Source: Kaistia algarum (GTDB lineage: Bacteria; Pseudomonadota; Alphaproteobacteria; Rhizobiales; Kaistiaceae). Taken from it: a stretch of DNA of 64,000 bases. The stretch is from contig NZ_JAPKNJ010000001.1 of assembly GCF_026343945.1 (NCBI RefSeq), positions 1,736,001 through 1,800,000 of the forward strand, given 5' to 3'. A program made the position numbers and the translations under genes. Shown one piece after another: positions 56,910-64,000 of this stretch (within the stretch, counting starts at the first letter, position 1; every line of letters begins with the position of its first letter). The notes below the pieces were generated by a model. The model did not search any database. It saw nothing but the letters and a program-made list of their open reading frames with translations, and was not told the origin of the DNA.

Positions 56910-57827
56910 TCAAGCATCGACGTCGGAGAGGCGACGATTGACCCGCTCGGCGAGGTCGCGGGCCCGGACGAGGCATTCGGCGCGCTCGGCCTCAAAACGC
57001 TCGCCGATCTCCATGATCAGCGCCGTTCCCGGCAGCACGTCGATCTCGTCGAAGATCGGCTCCCACGGAATATCGCCCCAGCCGATCGGCAGGTGCAGAT
57101 CGCCGATGCCGAGCGCGATCGCCTCGCTCGTATAGTAGAATTTCGACATCGTATAAGGCCGGCCGAAGCTGTCATGGACGTGCAAATGGCCGGTGACCGG
57201 CGCCATGGCGCGGACCTCGTCCCGGAAGTCGGCGCCGATGCGCGTCGTCTCGATATAGGCATGGCTGAAATCGATCAGCCCGACGAGGGAGGGATGATCG
57301 ACCGCGCGGATCGTCTCGGCCAGTTCGGACGGCGTCTGGCGATATTCGGTGTCGGCGACGGCGAAGATGTTTTCGAGCGCGATCCGAACGCCGATCTTCG
57401 CCGCGGCTTCGGCCATTTCCGCCAGGGCGTCGCGCTCCATCGCGTCATACTTGGCCAGCAACGGCCGCGGGCCGATCGGCGCCTGGCCGCAATGATGGAC
57501 GAGGACGTCGGCACCGACGCGCTCGCACAATTCCAGCATCGCCCGTACGGCGGCCTTCTGATAGGCGAGATGGGTCTCGTCCATGAAGTTCGAGACGATG
57601 AGGCCATGCACCGTATAGCGGATGTCGAACTTGGCGCAGATCTCGGCGAGGCGCCGGGCGCGGCCCTCGATGACGCGTCCGCCCGAGATCAGGTCCTCGC
57701 CGAAAAGGGCGAGTTCCGCGACATCGGCGCCGAGATCGACGATGCGGCGCAGCGATTCCTCAAGATGGCCGAGGTCGCCGTTCTTGGCCGTGGTCGAGAA
57801 GCCGACATGGGAGATGATGTTCGACAT
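56910..57827 (-). CDS. Sugar-phosphate isomerase/epimerase-like TIM-barrel protein
   Basis: A 305-residue xylose-isomerase-like TIM barrel. Metal-ligand candidates: ALENIFAV with Glu, LIDFSHAYIE with Asp and His, HLHVHDSFGR with His/Asp, and IMEIGERF with a final Glu. Also VLVHHCGQA and VHGLIVSNF. The ATG 57827 has GAGG 5 bases upstream; a start at 57851 would overlap the transporter gene. It follows ugpC by 20 bases and precedes the EEP gene by 11. It is likely co-transcribed with both. The reaction is unknown: it could process an imported phosphodiester or sugar. Confidence 0.85.
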   Translation of the reverse strand: MSNIISHVGFSTTAKNGDLGHLEESLRRIVDLGADVAELALFGEDLISGGRVIEGRARRLAEICAKFDIRYTVHGLIVSNFMDETHLAYQKAAVRAMLELCERVGADVLVHHCGQAPIGPRPLLAKYDAMERDALAEMAEAAAKIGVRIALENIFAVADTEYRQTPSELAETIRAVDHPSLVGLIDFSHAYIETTRIGADFRDEVRAMAPVTGHLHVHDSFGRPYTMSKFYYTSEAIALGIGDLHLPIGWGDIPWEPIFDEIDVLPGTALIMEIGERFEAERAECLVRARDLAERVNRRLSDVDA

Positions 57828-57847
57828 GGAAACCTCGCTTTGAAACG

Positions 57848-58951
57848 TCAATCGGCGCGAACCGACGCCAATATCTCGGCCGGGCGCTCGATCCGCAGAC
57901 CGGTATCGGCAGAATAGAGATGAATGTCTTCCGGCGCGAAGGCGACGGCGACGCTATCGCCCGGCTTCAGCGCCGTGGTCGTAGCGAGCGCCACCGCGAA
58001 GGATAGTCCGTCGAGATCGGTATGCACCACACGGCCGGCACCCAGTTCCTCGACGAAATCGACGGTCGCGGCGAGGGAGCCCGGCGTTCCCGGCTCGACG
58101 AAGCGCGCCGCTTCCGGCCGAACGCCGAGCGCGACGCGAGCGCCCGCCTTCGCATGGCCTGGTGAAAGTGCGACGCGGCGGTCCCTGTCATAGAGGAACA
58201 CGTCATGCGCATCGACGACGCCTTCGAGCAGGTTCATCGCTGGCGAGCCGACAAAGCCGGCGACGAACCGGCTGGCTGGACGGTTATAGACGTCGGCCGG
58301 CGTGCCGACCTGCTCGACGCGGCCGCCATTCATGACGACGAGGCGGTCGGCCAGCGTCATCGCCTCGATCTGGTCATGCGTCACGAAGACCGAGGTGGCG
58401 CCGAGCCGGCGATGCAGGCGGCGGATTTCGGCACGCATGGCAACGCGCAGCTTGGCGTCGAGATTGGAGAGCGGCTCGTCAAACAGGAAGACGCCGGGCT
58501 CGCGCACGATCGCCCGGCCCATGGCGACGCGCTGGCGCTGGCCGCCGGAAAGCGCGGCGGGCTTCCTATCGAGGAAGGCTTCGAGGCCGACGATCTTGGC
58601 CGTCGCCGCGACGCGCGCCCGGCGCTCGGGCTTGGGCACGCCGGCTACTTTCAGCGCATAGCCGATATTCTCAGCCACGCTCATATGCGGATAGAGCGCG
58701 TAATTCTGGAACACCATCGCGCAGCCGCGCTCGCGCGGCTCCAGTCGGTTGACGACGCGGCCATCGATCGCGATCTCGCCGGACGATATTTCCTCAAGCC
58801 CGGCGATCATGCGCAGGAGGGTCGACTTGCCACAGCCCGACGGGCCGAGAATGACGATGAACTCGCCCGAGGCGATGTCGAGATCGACGCCATGGACGAC
58901 GGTGTTCTTCGCATAGGCCTTCCTGACGTTCCGGATCGCGATCGAACCCAT
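57848..58951 (-). CDS. ugpC: Glycerol-3-phosphate-type ABC transporter ATPase
   Basis: A 367-residue MalK/UgpC-class ATPase. Walker [13 protein letters not shown]-loop [12 protein letters not shown], signature [13 protein letters not shown], Walker [17 protein letters not shown] and switch [14 protein letters not shown]. Residues about 240-367 are the regulatory TOBE domain ([24 protein letters not shown]). It energises import through the adjacent permeases. The assignment to Ugp follows from the ugpB homologue in the same operon. Confidence 0.93.
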   Translation of the reverse strand: MGSIAIRNVRKAYAKNTVVHGVDLDIASGEFIVILGPSGCGKSTLLRMIAGLEEISSGEIAIDGRVVNRLEPRERGCAMVFQNYALYPHMSVAENIGYALKVAGVPKPERRARVAATAKIVGLEAFLDRKPAALSGGQRQRVAMGRAIVREPGVFLFDEPLSNLDAKLRVAMRAEIRRLHRRLGATSVFVTHDQIEAMTLADRLVVMNGGRVEQVGTPADVYNRPASRFVAGFVGSPAMNLLEGVVDAHDVFLYDRDRRVALSPGHAKAGARVALGVRPEAARFVEPGTPGSLAATVDFVEELGAGRVVHTDLDGLSFAVALATTTALKPGDSVAVAFAPEDIHLYSADTGLRIERPAEILASVRAD

Positions 58952-58966
58952 CTTCGTTCCTTTCGT

Positions 58967-59881
58967 CTATTTTTCGGTCGAGATGAGGCCGCGCACGAAC
59001 CAGCGCTGCATCAGGATCACGACGATGAGCGGCGGCGTCATGATGAGCAGCGTCCCGGCCATGGCGACGTTCCAGTCGGGAAGGCCGAATTCGGACGGGA
59101 TCAGCGTCCTGAGCTCGGTGACGGCGATGCCGAAATTCGGATCGGTCGTGACGAGGAGGGGCCAGAGATACTGGTTCCACGCCCAGACGAACATGATGGT
59201 GAACAGCGCGATCATGTTGGAGCGCGACAGCGGCACCAGCACGTCCCAGAAGAAGCGCAGCGGCCCCGAACCGTCCATCTTGGCGGCCTCGGCGAGTTCC
59301 TCGGGGATCGTCAGATAGAACTGGCGATAGAGGAAGGTGCCGGTGGCGGTCGCGACCAGCGGCAGCACGAGGCCCGGATAAGAATTGAGCAGGCCCCATT
59401 GCAGCTTGATCTGCACGCCGGCCAGATGGGCGGCGAGCCAGGTGACGCCGGTGACGTCGAGGATCGCCTGGAACGGTGCCAGCGCATTGGCGGCCACGGC
59501 ATAAGTCGGCACGATGCGCACTTCGAGCGGCAGCATCAGCGTGACGAAGATGGCCCAGAAGATCAGCGAGCGGCCGGGGAAGCGGAAATAGACGATCGAG
59601 AACGCCGCCATCGCCGACAGGATCACCTTGCCGCAGGCGACCGCCGTCGCGAAGATGACCGAGTTGAACAGCTTGCGGCCGAGATCGGCCCGGACCCACG
59701 CCTCGTGGATATTGGCCATGAAATCATGGCCAGGCATCAGCGGCATCGGCACGATGTTGACGGTCTTGATGTCGTGCGTCGCCGCGATGATGACGATCGC
59801 AAACGGCAGCAGCGCCGTCAGCAGCCCGACCAGCAGGATCAAATGGCAGACGACGTTGAAGATCGGGGTGCGCTCAACCAT
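58967..59881 (-). CDS. ugpE: Ugp-type ABC transporter permease UgpE
   Basis: A 304-residue permease with about six hydrophobic segments. The EAA-type loop ELAEAAKMDGSGPLRFFWDVLVPLSRS is in the C-terminal half (quoted in part as EAAKMDGSGPLRFFW). WAWNQYLWPLLVTTDPNF is typical of UgpE/MalG-like proteins. It lies 7 bases after ugpA and 15 bases before ugpC. Confidence 0.92.
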   Translation of the reverse strand: MVERTPIFNVVCHLILLVGLLTALLPFAIVIIAATHDIKTVNIVPMPLMPGHDFMANIHEAWVRADLGRKLFNSVIFATAVACGKVILSAMAAFSIVYFRFPGRSLIFWAIFVTLMLPLEVRIVPTYAVAANALAPFQAILDVTGVTWLAAHLAGVQIKLQWGLLNSYPGLVLPLVATATGTFLYRQFYLTIPEELAEAAKMDGSGPLRFFWDVLVPLSRSNMIALFTIMFVWAWNQYLWPLLVTTDPNFGIAVTELRTLIPSEFGLPDWNVAMAGTLLIMTPPLIVVILMQRWFVRGLISTEK

Positions 59882-59888
59882 GGCCGCC

Positions 59889-60773
59889 TCACTTGTAGTG
59901 GATGCGCCGCTCGATGAAGCGGAACTGCACGATGGTAAGCAGGATGACCAGCACCATCAGGATGATCGACTGGGCGGCGGCGCCGGAATAGTCGAGGCCT
60001 TTGAAGCCGTCGAAATAGATCTTGTAGACCATGAGTTCGGTGGCGCGGGCCGGACCGCCCTGGGTCATGATGTCGACGATGCCGAAACTGTCTTGGAAGC
60101 TCTCGGTGATGTTGATGACGAGCAGGAAGAACAGCGTCGGCGTCAGCAGCGGCAATTGGATGTCGAAGACGCGGCGCAGCGGGCCGGAGCCGTCCATGGC
60201 CGCCGCCTCGATCATCGAGCGGGGAACGCCCTGCAGCGCCGAGAGGAAGAAGATGAAATTGTAGCCGATATATTTCCACGAGAAGGCGACGATGATGGCG
60301 ATCATCGCGTCATTGCCGTCGAGCGCCGGATTCCAGACGTTCGGCCAGAGATGGTTGACGATGGAGAGAAGGCCGGCTTCCGGCGCCAGGATGAAGCGGA
60401 AGGCGAGGCCGAGCGCCGGCGCGGCGATGGCATAGGGCCAGACGAAGACCGAGCGATAGAGACTGTGACCCTTCATCTCGCGATCGGTCAACAGGGCGAG
60501 AACCAGCGCCACAACCATGGCGATCGCCGTCGAGCCCAGGCCGAAGACGAGGCTGCGCGTGATCGAATTCCAGTAGATCGGGTCCTTCAGCAGATGGGCG
60601 AAGTTCTGGAAGCCGACCCATTTATTGCCGCCACCCCAGGGCTGCTCCAGCGTGAAGGCCCAGAAGAGCGCCTGGCCGCCGGGCCAGTAGAAGAACACGA
60701 AGACCAGCAGCAGCATCGGCAGGGCGAAGAGCAGGCCGATGGTGGTCGACGAGAAGGTGACGCGCTTTTCCAT
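59889..60773 (-). CDS. ugpA: Ugp-type ABC transporter permease UgpA
   Basis: A 294-residue permease. ALQGVPRSMIEAAAMDGSGP is the coupling loop, followed by FDIQLPLLTPTLFFLLVINI. WKYIGYNFIFFLSALQ and the start FALPMLLLVFVFFYWPGGQA are typical of UgpA/MalF proteins. It follows ugpB by 62 bases, which include a hairpin. Confidence 0.92.
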   Translation of the reverse strand: MEKRVTFSSTTIGLLFALPMLLLVFVFFYWPGGQALFWAFTLEQPWGGGNKWVGFQNFAHLLKDPIYWNSITRSLVFGLGSTAIAMVVALVLALLTDREMKGHSLYRSVFVWPYAIAAPALGLAFRFILAPEAGLLSIVNHLWPNVWNPALDGNDAMIAIIVAFSWKYIGYNFIFFLSALQGVPRSMIEAAAMDGSGPLRRVFDIQLPLLTPTLFFLLVINITESFQDSFGIVDIMTQGGPARATELMVYKIYFDGFKGLDYSGAAAQSIILMVLVILLTIVQFRFIERRIHYK

Positions 60774-60790
60774 GGGAATCTCGCCAAAAG

Positions 60791-60816
60791 CCCTCCCCCG
60801 GTGACGGGAGAGGGAG
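60791..60816 (-). other. Intercistronic hairpin between ugpB and ugpA
   Basis: CCCTCCCCC-GGTGAC-GGGAGAGGG forms a stem with one mismatch. It follows the binding-protein gene, as the pstS-pstC hairpin does, and may set a higher level of ugpB mRNA. The GGGAGAGGG core recurs in the pst hairpin. Confidence 0.6.
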
Positions 60817-60835
60817 ACGCGAAGTCGGGCCAGCT

Positions 60836-62188
60836 CTACGGCAGCTCTTTGCCTTCATAGGTTTGCTGGAAGCGGCGCAGGATGTCGTTGCCGCGGGCGG
60901 CCGCCTGGTCGAGCGAGGCCTGGACGTCTTCGTTCTTGATGAAGATCGCCTGCAGGCCGTTGGAGATTTCCTGGCGGATCTGCAGCAGGCCGCCGAGGCG
61001 GATGCCCGGATAGGAATTCGCATCGTCGGGCGTCGACGCCGTCAGGCTCTGGATCGCCAGCTCGCGGCCGGCATAGGGGGCCTTGTCGTAGAAGCCCTGC
61101 TTGACGAGGTAGTCGTAGCCCGAATTGCGGACCGGGATATAGCCGGTCACGGTCGACCAGGTCAGCGCTTCTTCCGGCTTGGCGATGAAGTTGAAGAAGG
61201 CGGCCGCGGCCTTGTAGTCCGCGTCCTGCTTGCCGGAAAGCACCCAGAGCGAGGCGCCGCCGACGAAGGAATGTTTGCGCTGCGTGCCTTCATAGACCGG
61301 CAGCATCGCGACGCCCCAGTTCAGGCCTTCCTTGGCGGTGCGGCCGATATTGCCATGGTCGCCGACCGAGGTCAGGATGGCCTGGCAATCACCGGCGGCG
61401 AAGGCCTCGACGAAGGTCTGCCCCGTCTCCTTCGACTTGATGACGGCGTAGCCGTTGTCGTACCAGCCCTTCCAGTCCTTGACGAACTGAACCCACTTGC
61501 CCTTGTTGAAGACCAGCTCGGCGTCGAGGCCCTCATAGCCGTTCTTCTTGGTGGCGATCGGCTCGCCGTGAACAGCGTTGAACTGCTCCTCGAACTGCCA
61601 GACTTCGTCGCGCGAGATGTTGAAGCCGAGCGGGCAGGTATAGCCCGCTTCCTTCAGCGCCTTGAAGTCGGCCGCGGCTTCTTCCCATGTCGCCGGCGCG
61701 TGATCCTTGCCGATCTTGGCGAAGGCGTCCTTGTTCCAGTAGAACAGCGCCGTCGAGGAATTGAAGGGGAACGAGTACATCTCGCCCTTCGAGGTCGCGT
61801 AATACGACTTGATGCCGGCGAAATAGTCGTTCCAGTCGACGTCGTACCCCATGTCCTTCATGAGCTTGTTCGCCGGGTAGAAGGCGCCCGAGAGCATGAT
61901 GTCCAGCGTGCCGGCATCGGAGACCTGCGCGATGGTCGGCTGCTGGCCGGCGCGGAAGGCCGCGATCGTATTCTGCAGCGAGGCGTCGTAGGAGCCCTGC
62001 GAGGTGCAGACGACTTCATAGTCAGACTGCGAGGCGTTGAAGCGGTCGCACTGCTCCTGGACGCGCTTGGCGATATCGCCCGAATTGCCGAACCAGAAAT
62101 CGATCTTGTGCTTTTCGGCGGCGGCCGGACCGGCCAGGAAGGCGGCCAACGCAAACGCGCTGACAGCGCCGAGAATCTTGGCGTTCAT
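60836..62188 (-). CDS. ugpB: Glycerol-3-phosphate-binding periplasmic protein UgpB
   Basis: A 450-residue exported binding protein. The signal peptide ends near AAA|EKH at residues 24-25. It resembles E. coli UgpB along its length: a CDRFNAS block, GSYDASLQNTIAAFRAG, SFPFNSSTALFYWNKDAF, IGGASLWV-like VGGASLWVLSG, and a C-terminal GNDILRRFQ. The GGASLWV loop contacts ligand in UgpB. The family binds glycerol-3-phosphate and glycerophosphodiesters. It is the first gene of ugpBAEC on the minus strand with a PHO-box-like site 77 bases upstream. Confidence 0.93.
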   Translation of the reverse strand: MNAKILGAVSAFALAAFLAGPAAAEKHKIDFWFGNSGDIAKRVQEQCDRFNASQSDYEVVCTSQGSYDASLQNTIAAFRAGQQPTIAQVSDAGTLDIMLSGAFYPANKLMKDMGYDVDWNDYFAGIKSYYATSKGEMYSFPFNSSTALFYWNKDAFAKIGKDHAPATWEEAAADFKALKEAGYTCPLGFNISRDEVWQFEEQFNAVHGEPIATKKNGYEGLDAELVFNKGKWVQFVKDWKGWYDNGYAVIKSKETGQTFVEAFAAGDCQAILTSVGDHGNIGRTAKEGLNWGVAMLPVYEGTQRKHSFVGGASLWVLSGKQDADYKAAAAFFNFIAKPEEALTWSTVTGYIPVRNSGYDYLVKQGFYDKAPYAGRELAIQSLTASTPDDANSYPGIRLGGLLQIRQEISNGLQAIFIKNEDVQASLDQAAARGNDILRRFQQTYEGKELP

Positions 62189-62264
62189 GAGAACCTCGCG
62201 AAGAGATGGAGCGCCGCTCCCGGCGCGACGGCCACCGCTTAGCTCATTAGGACGCCTGATAGTA

Positions 62265-62282
62265 ATGAAGATTCAATGACAT
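62265..62282 (-). promoter_or_regulatory. PHO-box-like site upstream of ugpB
   Basis: Read on the minus strand, ATGTCAT then TGAA then TCTTCAT. The two 7-base half-sites match CTGTCAT at 6/7 and 4/7 positions with the canonical 4-base spacer. It lies 77 bases upstream of the ugpB start, in the gap behind the peroxiredoxin-fusion gene. In E. coli ugp belongs to the Pho regulon. Confidence 0.6.
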
Positions 62283-62369
62283 GCCGGCTTATTGTTAGCC
62301 AGCTCTCCAATAACTCATACCCGGCCTGTCTCCGAAATTCCGGCGAGTGACGGGACTGCACGCCGGGTC

Positions 62370-64000
62370 TCAGAGCACCCGCAAGGACGGATCGCGTACA
62401 TAGCGAAGATAGGAGCGTACCTTCCGGAAGCCGCCCTGGTCGGCGAACATCCGCTCGGCTTCTTCGTCCGAGATGAAGGGCAGCACGACGGTATCGTCGC
62501 CGGGACGCCAATCCGCCGGCGTCGCGACACGGTATTTCGACGAGAGCTGCAGCGCGTCGAGCACCCGCAGGATCTCGTCGAAGCTGCGCCCCACCGAGGC
62601 CGGATAGGTCAGCATCAGTTCCACCCGCCTGGCGGGCGAGATGATGAAGACGCTGCGGACTGCCATGGTCTGGCCGAGCGCGGCGCCGTGGCGGAAATTC
62701 GTCGCGTCGAGCATGCCGAACAGCATCGCCACGCGGCGGTCCTTGTCGGCGATGATCGGGAAATCGACCGTGGTATGCTGCGTCTCGTTGATGTCGGCGA
62801 TCCAGCGTTCGTGCTCCTCCTCGCCGTCGACGCTCAATCCGATGACCTTGGTGGAGCGCTTGCGCCATTCGTCGCCGAGCCGCGCCGTCGCACCGAATTC
62901 GGTCGTGCAGACCGGCGTGAAATCCGACGGGTGCGAGAACAGGATGCACCAGGAATCGCCGATGAATTCGTGGAAGCGGATCGGCCCGAGGCTGGTATCG
63001 GCGACGAAATCGGGAACGCTGTCGCCGATGCGGATATAGCCTTGCTTGCGTAGCTGCTCCTCGGTGCGAAGGAAGGCGGCGTCGGGGCCGGCATAGCTGA
63101 ATTCGAATGCCCGCCCCGATGCTTCGCCGGCTTCGGGAAGCAGCGTCTGGTATTCATGGTCCAGCAGCTTGACCGTCCGGCCCTTGATCGTTCCCGCAAA
63201 GACGAAGTCGCCATCGGGTCCGCGCACCAGCGGCAGGTCGAAACGGAAGGAGCTGTCGCCGAGGAACTCCTCTTCGGCCGTCGTGTTCTGCCGCTGCAAC
63301 AGCTTGTTGCGATGGGGAAAGCGGCCGAAGCGCTTGATGACCGCGACATGCCGGTGAAAGATCTCGTGGAAGGCGTTGAGCGGGTCGTCGGACGCCAGTT
63401 GCTCCATTGCCCGGCCCCACTCCTCCATGCAGAGATACTGGTCCTCCAGCGCCTCCGAATGGGTGAGGACGAGGCAGAGGAAGACGCGCTCGACCGGCTT
63501 CAGCTTCTCGGCGATGCCGACCCGAAGCCCGCGCTTCACCAGGGTGAGGCAGCGCGCATCGGTCGCATACATCTGCGCCGTGTCGCGATACATGTTGCGC
63601 GGGAACTGGTCGAGCATGATGACCAGGGCGACCAGGAGGCGCGGATGATCGACGTTCAGCGCCCAGTTGTCATAATGGCCACGCGAGGCGAGCGCGACGT
63701 CGGCGCCGAAGCGGCTCCAGATCTCCTGGTCCGTCTGTTCGGACTTTCCGAACCACAGGTTCAGGCAGTCCTCGATGCTCGGCCGCAGCATATAGGCCAG
63801 GACCTCCTCGGCCTTGTCGAGTTCGGGGGTGTCCAGCTCGAGGCGCTCGTTCTGCAGCAGGATGCGCAATTCGCGCTGCAATGTTTCGAGATCGGCTCCG
63901 GACAGCGCCTCGCGCTCGTCGAGTCCCGCGAGGATCACCTTGAGGAATTGCTGGATCAGCGGCCCGGCGCCGGGATTGAGGGCGGCAAACCGGTCATTCG
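62370..64000 (-). CDS. DUF924 / 1-Cys peroxiredoxin fusion protein (N terminus outside the window)
   Basis: The frame is open to the right edge, giving at least 543 residues; the apparent GTG start at 63938 is probably internal because upstream codons (FAALNPGAGPLIQQFLKV) look coding. A DUF924 domain occupies the N-terminal part visible here (LNLWFGKSEQTDQEIW, MLDQFPRNMYRDTAQMYATD, HSEALEDQ). The C-terminal half is a Prx6-type peroxiredoxin with the peroxidatic Cys in SDFTPVCTTEFG and a late Arg region FIISPARRVELMLTYPAS. Prx6 proteins reduce peroxides with one active Cys. No second resolving Cys was recognised. The DUF924 role is unknown. Fusion of the two is unusual. Confidence 0.85.
   Translation of the reverse strand, partial: NDRFAALNPGAGPLIQQFLKVILAGLDEREALSGADLETLQRELRILLQNERLELDTPELDKAEEVLAYMLRPSIEDCLNLWFGKSEQTDQEIWSRFGADVALASRGHYDNWALNVDHPRLLVALVIMLDQFPRNMYRDTAQMYATDARCLTLVKRGLRVGIAEKLKPVERVFLCLVLTHSEALEDQYLCMEEWGRAMEQLASDDPLNAFHEIFHRHVAVIKRFGRFPHRNKLLQRQNTTAEEEFLGDSSFRFDLPLVRGPDGDFVFAGTIKGRTVKLLDHEYQTLLPEAGEASGRAFEFSYAGPDAAFLRTEEQLRKQGYIRIGDSVPDFVADTSLGPIRFHEFIGDSWCILFSHPSDFTPVCTTEFGATARLGDEWRKRSTKVIGLSVDGEEEHERWIADINETQHTTVDFPIIADKDRRVAMLFGMLDATNFRHGAALGQTMAVRSVFIISPARRVELMLTYPASVGRSFDEILRVLDALQLSSKYRVATPADWRPGDDTVVLPFISDEEAERMFADQGGFRKVRSYLRYVRDPSLRVL

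Overview
The window is high-GC, densely coded DNA from an alphaproteobacterium, most likely of the order Hyphomicrobiales (Rhizobiales). This rests on gcrA, the rpsT-dnaA-dnaN-recF-gyrB arrangement, the argD-argF-hslO and ubiE-ubiB-coaBC-dut gene orders, and GANTC (CcrM-type) sites grouped at cell-cycle genes. The genus cannot be fixed from sequence reading alone. No tRNA, rRNA, CRISPR array, prophage or insertion sequence was seen, so this is mostly core chromosome with a few accessory patches.

Layout. 1-7.6 kb: reductive pyrimidine/hydantoin catabolism (3' end of mmsA, an M20-type carbamoyl-amide hydrolase, dihydropyrimidinase) with a NitT/TauT-type ABC importer, interrupted by an antisense cupin gene. 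7.6-10.6 kb: an FAD oxidase, an Lrp/AsnC regulator and divergent alanine dehydrogenase. 10.8-14.6 kb: sulfate activation (cysQ, cysD, cysNC). 14.6-16.8 kb: an acidic one-TM protein and polyphosphate kinase 2. 17-23.7 kb: the complete phosphate regulon phoR-pstSCAB-phoU-phoB with a three-repeat PHO box. 23.9-28 kb: gcrA, then argD-argF-hslO behind a strong promoter and a leader that can form two exclusive hairpins. 28-35.1 kb: a long minus-strand run ubiE-ubiB-[toxin-antitoxin]-coaBC-DUF4105-dut-cysK. 35.2-49.2 kb: mutM, an enoyl-CoA hydratase, rpsT, a 0.6-kb non-coding region, a rhodanese, dnaA, dnaN, recF, a LysE exporter, DUF817, recQ, dedA and gyrB. 49-55.8 kb: DUF983, a MocR-type regulator with direct-repeat operators, DUF2852, a YgjP-like metallopeptidase, a large secreted protein with a duplicated domain, and an exported Ntn hydrolase. 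55.9-62.3 kb: a ugpBAEC importer followed by a TIM-barrel protein and a frameshifted EEP-family phosphodiesterase, with a PHO-box-like site in front. 62.4 kb to the end: a DUF924 / 1-Cys peroxiredoxin fusion that runs off the window.

How the parts connect. Phosphate is the strongest theme. PHO-box-like 7-4-7 repeats precede pstS, lie between ppk2 and phoR, and precede ugpB, so uptake, polyphosphate turnover and glycerol-phosphate scavenging may form one regulon. The second theme is cell-cycle control: gcrA is present, and GANTC motifs are concentrated upstream of gcrA, in the region before the rhodanese-dnaA genes, and upstream of gyrB. The most unusual items are the argD leader, the toxin-antitoxin pair spliced translationally into the ubi-coa run, the Ugp locus with non-canonical downstream genes, the duplicated-domain secreted protein and the DUF924-peroxiredoxin fusion.
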